Below are positions 41,301 through 53,300 of a stretch of DNA of 64,000 bases, piece by piece; position 1 is the stretch's first letter, and every line of letters starts with the position of its first letter. The notes beneath the pieces were generated by a model. It made no database searches and had not been told where the DNA came from. It was given only the letters and a program-made list of their open reading frames with translations. Source of the DNA: Pelobates cultripes (lineage: Eukaryota > Chordata > Amphibia > Anura > Pelobatidae); the NCBI GenBank assembly GCA_933207985.1, contig OW240924.1, positions 71,616,517 to 71,680,516 on the forward strand, written 5' to 3'. Both the position numbers and the translations under genes were made by a program.

Positions 41301-44300
41301 GCTTGATATTGAATAGCCCTGTCCAATATGCTTGATATTGAATAGCCCTGTCCAATAAGCTTGACATTGAATAGCCCTGTCCAACAAGCTTGATATTGAA
41401 TAGCCCTGTCCAATAAGCTTGATATTGAATAGCCCTGTCCAATAAGCTTGACATTGAATAGCCATGTCCAATAAGCTTGACATTGAATAGCCCTGTCCAA
41501 CAAGCTTGATATTGAATAGCCCTGTCCAATAAGCTTGACATTGAATAGCCCTGTCCAATAAGCTTGATATTGAATAGCCCTGTCCAATAAGCTTGATATT
41601 GAATAGCCCTGTCCAATAAGCTTGATATTGAATAGCCCTGTCCAATAAGCTTGACATTGAATAGCCCTGTCCAATAAGCTTGATATTGAATAGCCCTGTC
41701 CAATAAGCTTGACATTGAATAGCCCTGTCCAAAGCAGCTTAACATTGGATTGCCCTGGCTAAAGCAGCTTGACATTGGATAGACTTGGTTAAAGCAGCTT
41801 GACACTGGATAGTCTTGACTAAAGCAGCTTGACACTGGATAACTTTGGTTAAAGCAGCTTGACATTGCATAGACTTGGTTAAAGCAGCTTGACATTGGAT
41901 AGACTTGGCTAAAGCAGCTTGACACTGGATAGACTTGGTTAAAGCAGCTTGACACTGGATAGACTTGGTTAAAGCAGCTTGACATTAGATAGACTTGGTT
42001 AAAGCAGCTTGACATTAGATATACTTGGTTAAAGCAGCTTGACATTAGATAGACTTGGTTAAAGCAGCTTGACATTGGATAGACTTGGCTAAAGCAGCTT
42101 GACATTGGATAGACTTGGTTAAAGCAGCTTGACATTGGATAGACTTGGTTAAAGCAGCTTGACACTGGATAGTCTTGACTAAAGCCACTTGACATTGGAT
42201 AGACTTGACTAAAGCAGCTTGACACTGGATAATTTTGGTTAAAGCAGCTTGACACTGGATAAACTTGGTTAAAGCAGCTTGACATTGGATAGACTTGGCT
42301 AAAGCAGCTTGACATTGGATAGACTTGGTTAAAGCAGTTTGACATTAGATAGACTTGGTTAAAGCAGCTTGACATTGGATAGACTTGGCTAAAGCAGCTT
42401 GACACTGGATAGTCTTGACTAAAGCCGCTTGACACTGGATAGTCTTGACTAAAGCCGCTTGACACTGGATAACTTTGGCTAAAGCCACTTGACACTGAAT
42501 AGACTTGGCTAAAGCAGCTTGACATTGGAGACTAGGCAGGTCCACCACCATGATCTGGAGACTAGGTAGGTCCACCTCCATGATCTGGAGATTAGGTAGG
42601 TCCACCTCCATGATCTGGAGATTAGGTAGGTCCACCTCCATGATCTGGAGATTAGGCAGGTCCACCTCCATGATCTGGAGATTAGGTAGGTCCACCTCCA
42701 TGATTTGGAGATTGGACCAGTCCACCGCCATAATCTGGAGACTAGGCAGGTCCACCTCCATGATCTGGAGATTGGGCCAGTCCACCTCCATCATCTGGAG
42801 ACTAGGCAACTCCACCTCCATGATCTGGAGACTAGGCAACTCCACCTCCATGATCTGGAGACTAGGCAACTCCACCTCCACGATCTGGAGACTAGGCAAC
42901 TCCACCTCCATGATCTGGAGTCTAGGCAACTCCACCTCCATGATCTGGAGACTAGGCAGGTCCACCTCCATCTGTTGGAAACTAGACAACTTTTTATTAG
43001 TCATTTGCAGACATAGTAATTCTAGGAACTACAGTTTACTCTGACTCAGTTAGCTAGCTTAAAATAGACACTTCCTCTATGGAGTTAAACAAAAGCTTTC
43101 TTCTCTACCCACAAAAAATGCTTGTGTAACTCAGAGCTTTGACTTGCTGTCTTAAAGCACCAGTGTCTTTGCCTTTTGTTTTACTGTATAGTATCTGATA
43201 CATTCAATAGATAATTGCTTGTATTTTTGTGCAATCAGCAATGTGACATATTCAGAGTGCGTATTTTATTCTGCAATGGAAAGGACCATGTTTTGTCTAC
43301 CATTAACTCATCAAAAATCCTTTATTTCACAGCCTGCGCCTGTCCGCTTACTGTGTGGTTTCAAGGGAAAATTAGGACACAGAGAATTGCTTTTACTCAG
43401 GTTCTTGTTTCTGTGCTTTTTGGTATTACAAAGGTACTGGTGCTTTAAGTCTAAGATCAATTATCTGATGTGCCTTGTTTCATGAGTACTTGAAATGTAG
43501 TATTTAATTTTTTTTAATTTTTTTTTTACTTGGTGTCAAATCTGTAATCCCTGTAGTCTTTATTTTGTACTGTCAATTGTGTATTAAGAGTGGTGATTTC
43601 GTGATCGCAGGCTTCTTTTGGCTTTTGTTTATTTTAAATCCCTACTTTGTAAACTGGAACATTTGATAAACATGGGTTACATCATATTACGTTTGTAAAC
43701 AATGTACAGCTTTCAAAAAATTGTTAAAGTTTGATGCAGAACGTATGAGGCATTAATTTTCAAGGCAAAATAGATTTTATAAAAAGCCTTCATGCATCAA
43801 TCACTATGATATAAAGTGTGGATATGGTGGAAGGAGGTACATTGCGTTATTACACAGGTTCCACCAACTAGGCATCCTTTCCTGATTTACGGTAAGTAGC
43901 AAAGTGAAGTAGTCTGTCATGTCATTCAAAATACAAGTTGTCTTCTCTAAATACCATATAGATTGCAATGTCTTGTTAGAAATGCAAACCTTTAGTTTCC
44001 GTCTGACGGTGTGGGGTGGTCATTATTTGTTTTTAGTTTGAGGGGAGGACACACCAGAACCTTATGCCTAGTACAAAGATGGATTTCCTTAAAGGGACAC
44101 TCCAGGCACCCAGACCACTTTTGCCCATTAGAGTGGTCTGGCTGCCAACTCCCACTACCCTTAACCCTGCAACTGTAATTATTGCAGTTTTCATAAACTG
44201 CAATAATTACATTGCAGGGTTAACTCCTCCTCTAGTGGCTGTCTACTAGACCGCCACTAGAGGGCAATTCCGGGATTCTAGCACAGGTTTTCTGTGCTAT

Positions 44301-47300
44301 AGCGTCGCTGGACGTCCTTACGCGATGTGAGGATCTCCAGCGTCACTAAAATCCCCATAGGAAAGCATTGAAAAACATTTTCAATGCCTTCCTAGGGAGA
44401 GGTCTAATGGGTGTGATCAGTCTCCCCTGCCGGCTGACGTGATGAAGGGGAGGAGCGGCAGCGGAGAAAGAAGCAGCGACGAGGGACATCATCACTGCTT
44501 TTGGTAAGTGACTGAAGGGGTTTTCACCCCTTCTGCAACCGGGGATGGGAGGTGGGAGGGAGAGGGGACCTGCAGTACCAGGCAAACGGATTGTTTTCCT
44601 GGCACTGGAGAGTCCCTTTAAGTTTAATTGCAGTATGCTTTGATTATTGTAACTGTAGTTGAGGAAGAATGGTGGTCTTTGTAGTGAGTGTGAATATTGC
44701 TTGTAAATGTAGCATTAGCTTTTTCAAAAGTGACTTGCGTATCATTGTAAAGAATTTTAAAGTGGCATGGTGCTTCTGCAGTTTATTCAATGTAGTTCCT
44801 AACATTCACCCAGGATGTAGTTAACTGTTAGTTTGCCAGAAATGATCTAGATGTGGTGTTCTTGATTGCCTGTAGTAAGAAGAACAAGGTAATCTGTCAT
44901 GCTCATTTAGGAGACATTTCACTAGAGCCGGTAAGAGATTAGTTGTTGTCCTCTTTAGAACTTGTATTGTAAATGATAACCAAAGTGTTTCAGTGAGGTT
45001 TTGTAGATGCTTCACTTTGAGATTTTCATGAGAGCGTGTATATCTGTTTTTATACTTAGGCTGAGAAAAAGAAGATGTTGGAACTGGAGAAGGTTGCTTA
45101 TTTAGGTCAGAAGACTGGTTGTTGGGAAGTGCTAGTAAACAGTTGTAACATCAGTTCCTTATATATGAGCTTATTTAAATCAAGATGTAATTGTACTGTG
45201 AGCAGAACATTTACATATTTGTTTACAGAGCAATAATGAAAATGTACCACATCATTATTTGAATGCATAATATTATTACTCTGCAAATATAGATTTAGCA
45301 GTTTGTAGTAGTTTTCTTTCCTGTTTTCATTTGGGTTTTTTTCCCCGCCCCCAGCGTCCTACATCATCCCGTCTGTACCATTTGCTTTTTTTATTTTTAT
45401 GTAAAGGAACTGAGGATTTTATGAGCTATCTACTCCTCCTTGTGATATTACATCAAACGTATAGAACATCGCCTTCTCTATCCTAAAGAACTTGTTCCGT
45501 GTATATACAAAGTACATAGCAAATCTAATTTTCTTGTTATGTCGGTCAGTTGACCCTAACCGTCTCATGATGATGTGACTCTTCCAGTCTGGTGGACAAG
45601 ACCAAGAACGGAAAAGGACAAAGCGTCGGGGTGACCTTTATTCTATACAAACCTCCTTAATTGTGGCTGCCCTGAAAAAGATGCTGCCTATTGGACTGAA
45701 CATGTGCACCCCAGGGGACCAAGAGTTGATCTCATTGGCAAAGAGCAGATACAGCCTTGTAAGTGTGACACATATGCACCCATACAGCATTACTTGTTTT
45801 AGGTTGCACCTGTTTCTCTCACAGTGAGTTGTCTTTAGCATACTTAAAGGACCACTATAATGTCAGGAAAACATACTAGTTTTCCTGGCAGTATAGTGCC
45901 CTGAGGGTGCCCCCACCCTCAGGGTCCCCCTCCCGCCCGGCTCTGGAAGGGGGAAAGGGGTAAAAACGTACCTTTTTCCAGCGCTGGGCGGGGAGCTCTC
46001 CTCCTCCTATCCTCTCCTCCCCTTTGGCTGAATGCGCATGCGCGGCAAGAGCTGCGCGCGCATTCAGCCGGTCGCATAGGAAAGCATTATCAATGCTTTC
46101 CTATGGACACTTGCGTGCTCTCACTGTGATTTTCACAGTGAGAATCACGCAAGCGCCTGGCTTTGGGGGAAGGCTTAACCCATTCTCTGAAACTGCTATG
46201 TTTATAAAAGAATGGGTTAAGCCTAGCTGGACCTGGCACCTAGACCACTTCATTAAGCTGAAGTGGTCTGTGTGCCTAGAGTGGTCCTTTAAAATCTCCC
46301 GGAAGAAAAAAAAATAGAAATTGTGATCTTCATCATTCCACGTTAATTTATACCATTATTTTTTTTGTCCTGAATTGCTGATCATTCAAATAAATGCTAA
46401 TATCATTTGGGATGAGCATAGATAATAAATATCACATTAGCATGTATGTCTTTGTGTGCAGATTAATCATCTTCACTGGTTAAAATCACTATTCATAAAG
46501 AGATTCATTGCAGACATAGAATCAAAAAGTCACTATGTAGCTTCTGCAATAACCAAACATGAACAGCCAGTACTATTTTTGGGTCTGTAAGAAAATATTT
46601 TCAGATATCAAAGCATATGTAAGCTGTTGCAAATAAATAGCAAAAGAAAAAAGAAAACACTTGTTTTTATAATACACTAATTGTCATCTTACTTACATAT
46701 TACTTTAGGTATTTTTATTATGCTTATTATAAACCCTCTTTACACCTTGTAGCATATTGTTATGTACAGAAGCTTCTTATCTTTAGTAATTGTAGTTAAG
46801 AAGAAATATGTGCCAGCCAATATTCCAGTATGATCATAGTTAAACAGTATATTTAGGATATTTTAGGGTCAGATTTTCAACTCTTCCAGTTACTACAAAA
46901 AATACTCTTAGCATAGTTAACACATTTTATGATGGCTAATACTCTCAATTTTGTTTTTGTTATACACACCTTTCTATTTTTACAGAAAGATACAGATGAT
47001 GAAGTGAAAGAACATTTACGTAGTAACCTCCATCTGCAGGAAAGGGTAAGGTTTGAACATAAACATCCAACACCTAAAAATTCCGATTTTGAACAAGGTT
47101 TCATTAGATGAAATGTGATTGCCTTTACCATTCGCCATATTGGCATTTTACGAGCTAACATGAATTCTTTAAGAGGTTCTAAAGCAGGAGGAGTATCATA
47201 ACGTTCCACCAAGAAAACCAGCATCCCACTGCCTAGCCTGGGATTGTTCTGTTTTTGTTTGGGAACAGAGACTTGATTTCCTATTAGGCAGCGTAGGCAC

Positions 47301-50300
47301 CTGTCTACAGCTGCATGTCTACTGGGGGACACCTAGTTTCAGCACATATAATGTGTCTTTTTAAAATGTAAGTGGACTTGTAGGGAGATAATGACAAGGT
47401 CCCTTGGCCAGTGTCCTCTGTGCCTAGTCAGCATCTTATACTTGATAACAGAGCTACAGGAACAGTTAAGGGTGTAAAACCTAGTGCTGTCCCAGCTCTT
47501 CCAGTGTCTGAGTGTCACGTATCTGTGGCTGGGCAGTAAGTAGAAGATTTATTTCCATCTGCCCCTTAAGCCTCCCAAATAGAAAGTGCTTTGCAGGAGG
47601 GGCAAGGACAGCACTGAGTGATGCACACTGTATAACAGCCACTGCAGTTCTTCTATCAATCATAGAAGGGTACCTTGACTGCTGAAGACGTAGGAGGATG
47701 AGTACTGTGGAAATTTAGCCTTCAAACTTCACATGTAGAAATTTTTAATTGTATTTTTTATTTTTTATTTTCTGGACATTTTTTTGGCCTGTAATGGCAG
47801 GTAACACAATTATTAATCTCACTATCTACTCTAGGGGGCTGTTACAATATCTAGTGACCCAACACGCAGAGTAAATATGTGATAATAGATTAGACAACAT
47901 CTTTAGAATGGCCGGGTTATATGTTGTTAGAACAAGAATGGTCAGGGACAAGCCGAGTCAGAGAAGCCAGAAATCAGGGAAGCGAAAAACCAATAGCCGA
48001 GTCAGGAAAAACTGAACGGAGATTAGTCAGGAGAAAGCCAAGATCAAAATACCAAAATAGACACAGAAAACAGAAACCACAACAGAGCAATGACTAGCAC
48101 CCTAAATGTTCTTTATATAGTCTATGCCTTTAATTGGTAGCCATTTGAATTTGAAAGTTTTGGCAGGTCGTGATGTCATTAGCATCATGACATTGGCACA
48201 CACGCGCCGCGTCATAAAAGGGGGCGGAGCCACAGCACCCAGCATCGGAACTGCTGGTGAGATGAGAGGGACCGTGAGAATTGTCCCTCTCCCTTTCACG
48301 GACCTCCCCAAACTGTGTATCTGCCTGGGCAACATAAGGTAATGTGACAGGGGCACACTAGAATTATGAATTGCGTGCCTACAGGTGTCCAACAAGTAAA
48401 TCCGACCCTGTCACGAAGTGTGTATTATGTCCTAATTCAGCTGTCCAATTCACCAAGTCTCAGTGTTTTATTTACTAAACTGGGAAACATGGGTCATTGA
48501 CAAGGGAATTGCAAATATTAAACCAACCAGTGGGTTTTATTCTTTTTATATATATATATATATATTTAAGAATGGAGTATTCTCAATGTTTACCATCTAT
48601 GGCAGGCTTTATACCCTAAAACCTTTTTGATTTTTCTTGTATCTTCCTCAATGATTGTCTAGTGAATCACGCTTCTACCTTTACTATTAAGCTGCTGGAC
48701 ATTAGTCTGCATTATCACGTCTGGAAACATTTATTATGAGGTTCCACTTGAATGCGCTGAAGAGATGATTAGACACTTAACAATCATTCATTTACATGAT
48801 TTCCTTATTTTCTAGTGACTCTGTGACCCATGCTGCATAGTGTTGAAGTGCTGCTCACTTTACCAGCTCTGATTTTGCCTGTCTTTTTGACACACACCTG
48901 GGTCCAATTAATTTGCTGTTCCCTGCTTATGATGTACAAATTACCCTTGATTTCTTTCATTTAAAACTAATTGATGTTTGAGCAGTGTGTAGCTTAAGAA
49001 TGGTCTTGAAGCATGTTAGAGTCGCCATTCGTCCTCCACACTAGAGGCTCTGACCTTGTTGTTTCTCCCTGATTTTTTAGTCGGAAGACCCTGCGGTGAA
49101 GTGGCAGCTTAATCTTTACAAGGATATTCTGAGAAATGAAGAGCAGGATTCGGAAAAGACCGTAGAGCGTGTTCAGAAAATATCTGCAGCAGTCTTTCAC
49201 CTTGAGCAGGTGGGAATCATTTTAACAGCTGTCTCTTCACTTGAATGAATCATGCAAATTGATTTAAAAGGATCCTTAATGTCCAATATGCAGTCTCCTA
49301 GGGTACGTCCTTCGCACCCTAAATGATGGTGCTCACATTTCCCATGATGCGCAACCAACCTAAAAGCTGTTTCAACTTCATGGGTAAATCAGTTCTTTAA
49401 CATGTAGAGAACCAAAGTTTCCTCTTAGTGCTATGCTACATCGTGGGAATTGTGGTCCAAGGAAACTTGAAAACCACAGATATTTTTTAAAGCTACACTA
49501 ATTCTTGTTCCACCAGAAGAAAACTAGAGATGCAAATTATAATTATCATTTCTTTCACACATCTGGAGCTGTAATGATTCTATTTCCCATAGCAACACCA
49601 AAGAAGGCTTAGTCATTTTTTAGATCAGTTTTTAACTTTCATTGACATTCATTTAAGATTCTCGAAGGAATTGCCTATGATAATAAGTCTTACATCAATG
49701 AATTGTATCCCTGGTTTCTATTCATACCTTCAGGTGGAGCAGCCATTGAGATCTAAAAAAGCTGTTTGGCACAAGCTTTTGTCGAAGCAGAGGAAGCGAG
49801 CTGTGGTGGCTTGTTTCCGCATGGCTCCATTGTACAATCTGCCAAGGTTAGACTCCTGAGATGTGTCTTTGTTATTATTTCATTTTTATGCAGTCTGAAG
49901 TCAGTTTGTTGCTGAGAGTTGCCTTGTGTGAATGATCTGTGCTACAGTATAACCATGCAGCATTCTATTTTGTTACCTACGTAGCTTTTGATTGACATTG
50001 CAGTTTGCATTTTGCCATATAAGAAAGCTATCTTTTCCCTAATAACCAACAGACACACTGTGCTAAAATCCTGATTTGCCCATTGGTAAAACTCCAATCA
50101 GAAAGCTATTTATAAAATGTGATGACATTGCAAAGTTCTGAAAGTGGAGTATTTAATGTAATATACAATAAACAGGGGTATATTAAAAAAACTACAGGAT
50201 TTGAGAAGAATTGACTGGGGAATTGCAAATTTTAAGCCAACGTAACTAGGAAAATTGCTGGACGATATACTTTTCCAGTTGACTGTTTTGTACAAAAATT

Positions 50301-53300
50301 AGCAATTGGTATAAATTCTCCACAATCCCCAATTTAGTGAAAAACAGCCAAGTGTCCTTGCTTAATTAATTGGTTTCTATCCCATAACTGTAGTATTTGC
50401 TGTTCAGCACCACTTCTTCATATCTCCTCCTGTGTCCTTTTAGCAATGAAATAAACTTTCCCTCCACCTACTGTTAGCTAACTGACTAAATAGGCTACCC
50501 TTACCAGCTAGATAGATTTGAGTGTTATGGGCTTTGGTATTTTGACAATAAACATAGTCTTAGTTTGTGTCTTTTTAATTTTAATTTGAAGTTTTATTAG
50601 CAACTTGTATAAATGGAAAAATGTAACTACGTTAGTGTTTTTTGGTTTTGCTATTCGTCTTCTTTTTAGAGGAGTTCACTATAATGAGATAAAATAACAT
50701 TTTGTCTAACAATAGTTGAGCGTGATACATTTTAGTCACACAAATATTCTGCTCAAGTGAAGTCTTCTGCAACTAGGCTTCAAAAAGCAATGTCAAAATG
50801 AAGCTCAGTAACACAGCTTGAGATGTTAGTGTGGGTTATTCACCTATTTGGCACTGGACCTGACCCATTATATAAAGCAATATCCAGATGCCAAGCAGTA
50901 TTGATGAGCTGCATTACTTTCAAAATAACATATATCCTCTAGACCACGTATTATGCAGAAGTGGCTAAGAAACTGCAATTGTTTATGGTGAAAATTGAAA
51001 TGATGAAATTTGAGCTTCTTACTAATTTGGTTATTTTGGCGCAAAATTTACATTCCGTGTTTGAAGAACAGCAGTTTGAGGAATAAACCCCTTTGAGTCT
51101 GTCCATTGAATGGGTAGTTAAGCAATATTATGCACAGTTACACATATGCAGGAAAATATTACAAGTTATCATCCCACCTTTACAAAATGTGCATGATTAA
51201 AGTGATCGGTATGCTTACGCCAACACGAGTAGCAGCAGGCTGAGTTTATATTATGTGGCAATGACAAAGATTTTCTAAACGTATTTTATGCATGAGTGTA
51301 TACGTGTGCCATGCATAAATGTGTGCATGCATCATGTATATACATTCCCAGATCTGTGCACAAATAGCATTGCACGTACATATAGAAGATAAGGTTTCAT
51401 GAAGTATCAATTCATAAACTGTTTGTGTTTTCCAGAGTGATCTAAGCATACTATTTTTTTATATCTCAAGATTGTCTGTGCTATATTACAGAGTTCTGAC
51501 TACCTATGAGGACACATAATATATAAATAGCACTTTGTTATTTTATTTTAATGGACCGTTGATTGGAGTGTGTATTTGGTTGGACTTGTTATAGTATGTT
51601 TGCAGCACCTTAAGTGATACATTTGTCATTGTTTGTAGTGATAACAATTAATGGCCTTAATTTAATAAGCTTTCCGAATGATTCATTATTGTTAGAAACA
51701 TTTTCCAAATGATTTATCTTCAAAAATTCCCATAGACTTTAATGGTGACATCTGTAGATTAATCATTTGGAACGTTTTTCTAAAAGTCTTGAATCATTGG
51801 GAATGGTTATAAAGACAAGCCTATGTCCTTTCACCTTTCTTTAAAGAGCAGGGTACTGTGATATTAAAAACATTAACTAAACAATATGCATTCGCTATGC
51901 ACTTACATAGTTTCATAGGCTGAAAAGAGACACGTGACCATCAAGTTCAGCCTTTCTCATAATCTATTTTTTTGCTGTTGATCGAAAAGAAGGCAAAAAA
52001 CACAGTTTGAAGCACTTTCAAATTTTGCAACAAACTTCCTTCTTGACCCCAGAATGGCAGCCAGATTTGGATAAAGAAGCTATTACCCAACAATTTAAAA
52101 ATTACATCCCTGAATATCATGTTTTTGCAAGTATGCATCCAGTTGCTGTTTAAACTTCTGACAGACTTAGACAAAACCACTTCTTCATGTAGTGAATTTC
52201 ACATCCTTATTGTTCTTACTGTAAAAATAAACAAAAAATAACTTTCCTTTACATTGGAGTAAATCTCCTTTCTTCTAGTCTAAACATATGAGCTTGAGTC
52301 CTGTGCATAGTCCGGCTTGTGTCAGATATTTTATAATCAAGAAACAGCCAGGGCTGTTCACCAAACTGTGAATTCCTGGGAACCGAAAACCAAATCCTGA
52401 CAATTCACACTTTTGTGGATAACCCAATGTATGTTAAAATATAAATCTCTATGGTACTACAGAACGTCTGCAAAAACACATGTAAACTCGTGTGTTACCA
52501 CGCTTTTACCAACAACAGTGAAAGGGTCAATTCTTGAATGTCAAAAGCTCTAGATGTGCATTATGTTCTCTGGCAATTGGTTAATCTGTAGCTGTTTCTG
52601 CTGTTGGTTAAAGTGAATGCTGTACAATATGAATGTGCAATTGCTATTACACATTAAATGCATATGAGAGTGATAACCTTCTGTCTTTTTTTTTTTTTAC
52701 TCTTTCTTTCTTTGCATCAGCCTATTCTTATTCTTTGTATGTGCCAGGATAAGAATACAATGTGTTTTTGAGTCAAGTTCAATGCCAATACTTTCTATCT
52801 TTTTTTTTTTTTAACTTCTATTTGAAAATGATTTATTGTTGTGATGTTTTTTGTTGACTTTTTTTATTTTTGTGCTGCTGGTGCTTGAATAAAAACCTAT
52901 ATGCTTTTCTTCAGACACAAAATTAACAATTTCTTCCTGAGCTCCTACCAACGCATTTGGCTGGAAAAAGTACATGAGAACTCAGACTATGACAGTCTAA
53001 TACTCGTGTTAACGGTAATGTAACTTGTGGCTAAACCTGTCCTTGTGCACACAAGTACTCCACCCCAGCCATGATGTGGTGTATTCATTGGCTTGTACAA
53101 TTTTTCTAAGAGATTCTGATTGGTCAGAAATTAGCATATTTCAAAACCTTGGGTACTTCTACTGGAAATCCTGTTACTATTGTTTGTAGACATCACGTAT
53201 GAACATTGTAGAAGATCAAAAATGAGAGGTCTTAAAATGTAATTGACTCATTTTACGATCCATCAAAAGGTTAGGCCTCCGTGGAAATTCTTCACTAATT

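Noticed and set aside
40972..43004. Minus-strand frames of up to 517 codons, and 219 and 251 codons, with 10-residue repeats
   Set aside because: They coincide exactly with the 29/30-bp tandem arrays, lie inside a RYR3 intron, are open in several frames, and contain no domain. An open frame is expected from a 30-bp period without stops.
42550..43044. Plus-strand 164-codon frame ([10 protein letters not shown] repeats)
   Set aside because: Same array C in the other direction; both strands are open only because of the repeat unit.
46024..46317. Plus-strand 97-codon frame
   Set aside because: Lies within the GC-rich interior of a MITE-like element without any protein similarity.
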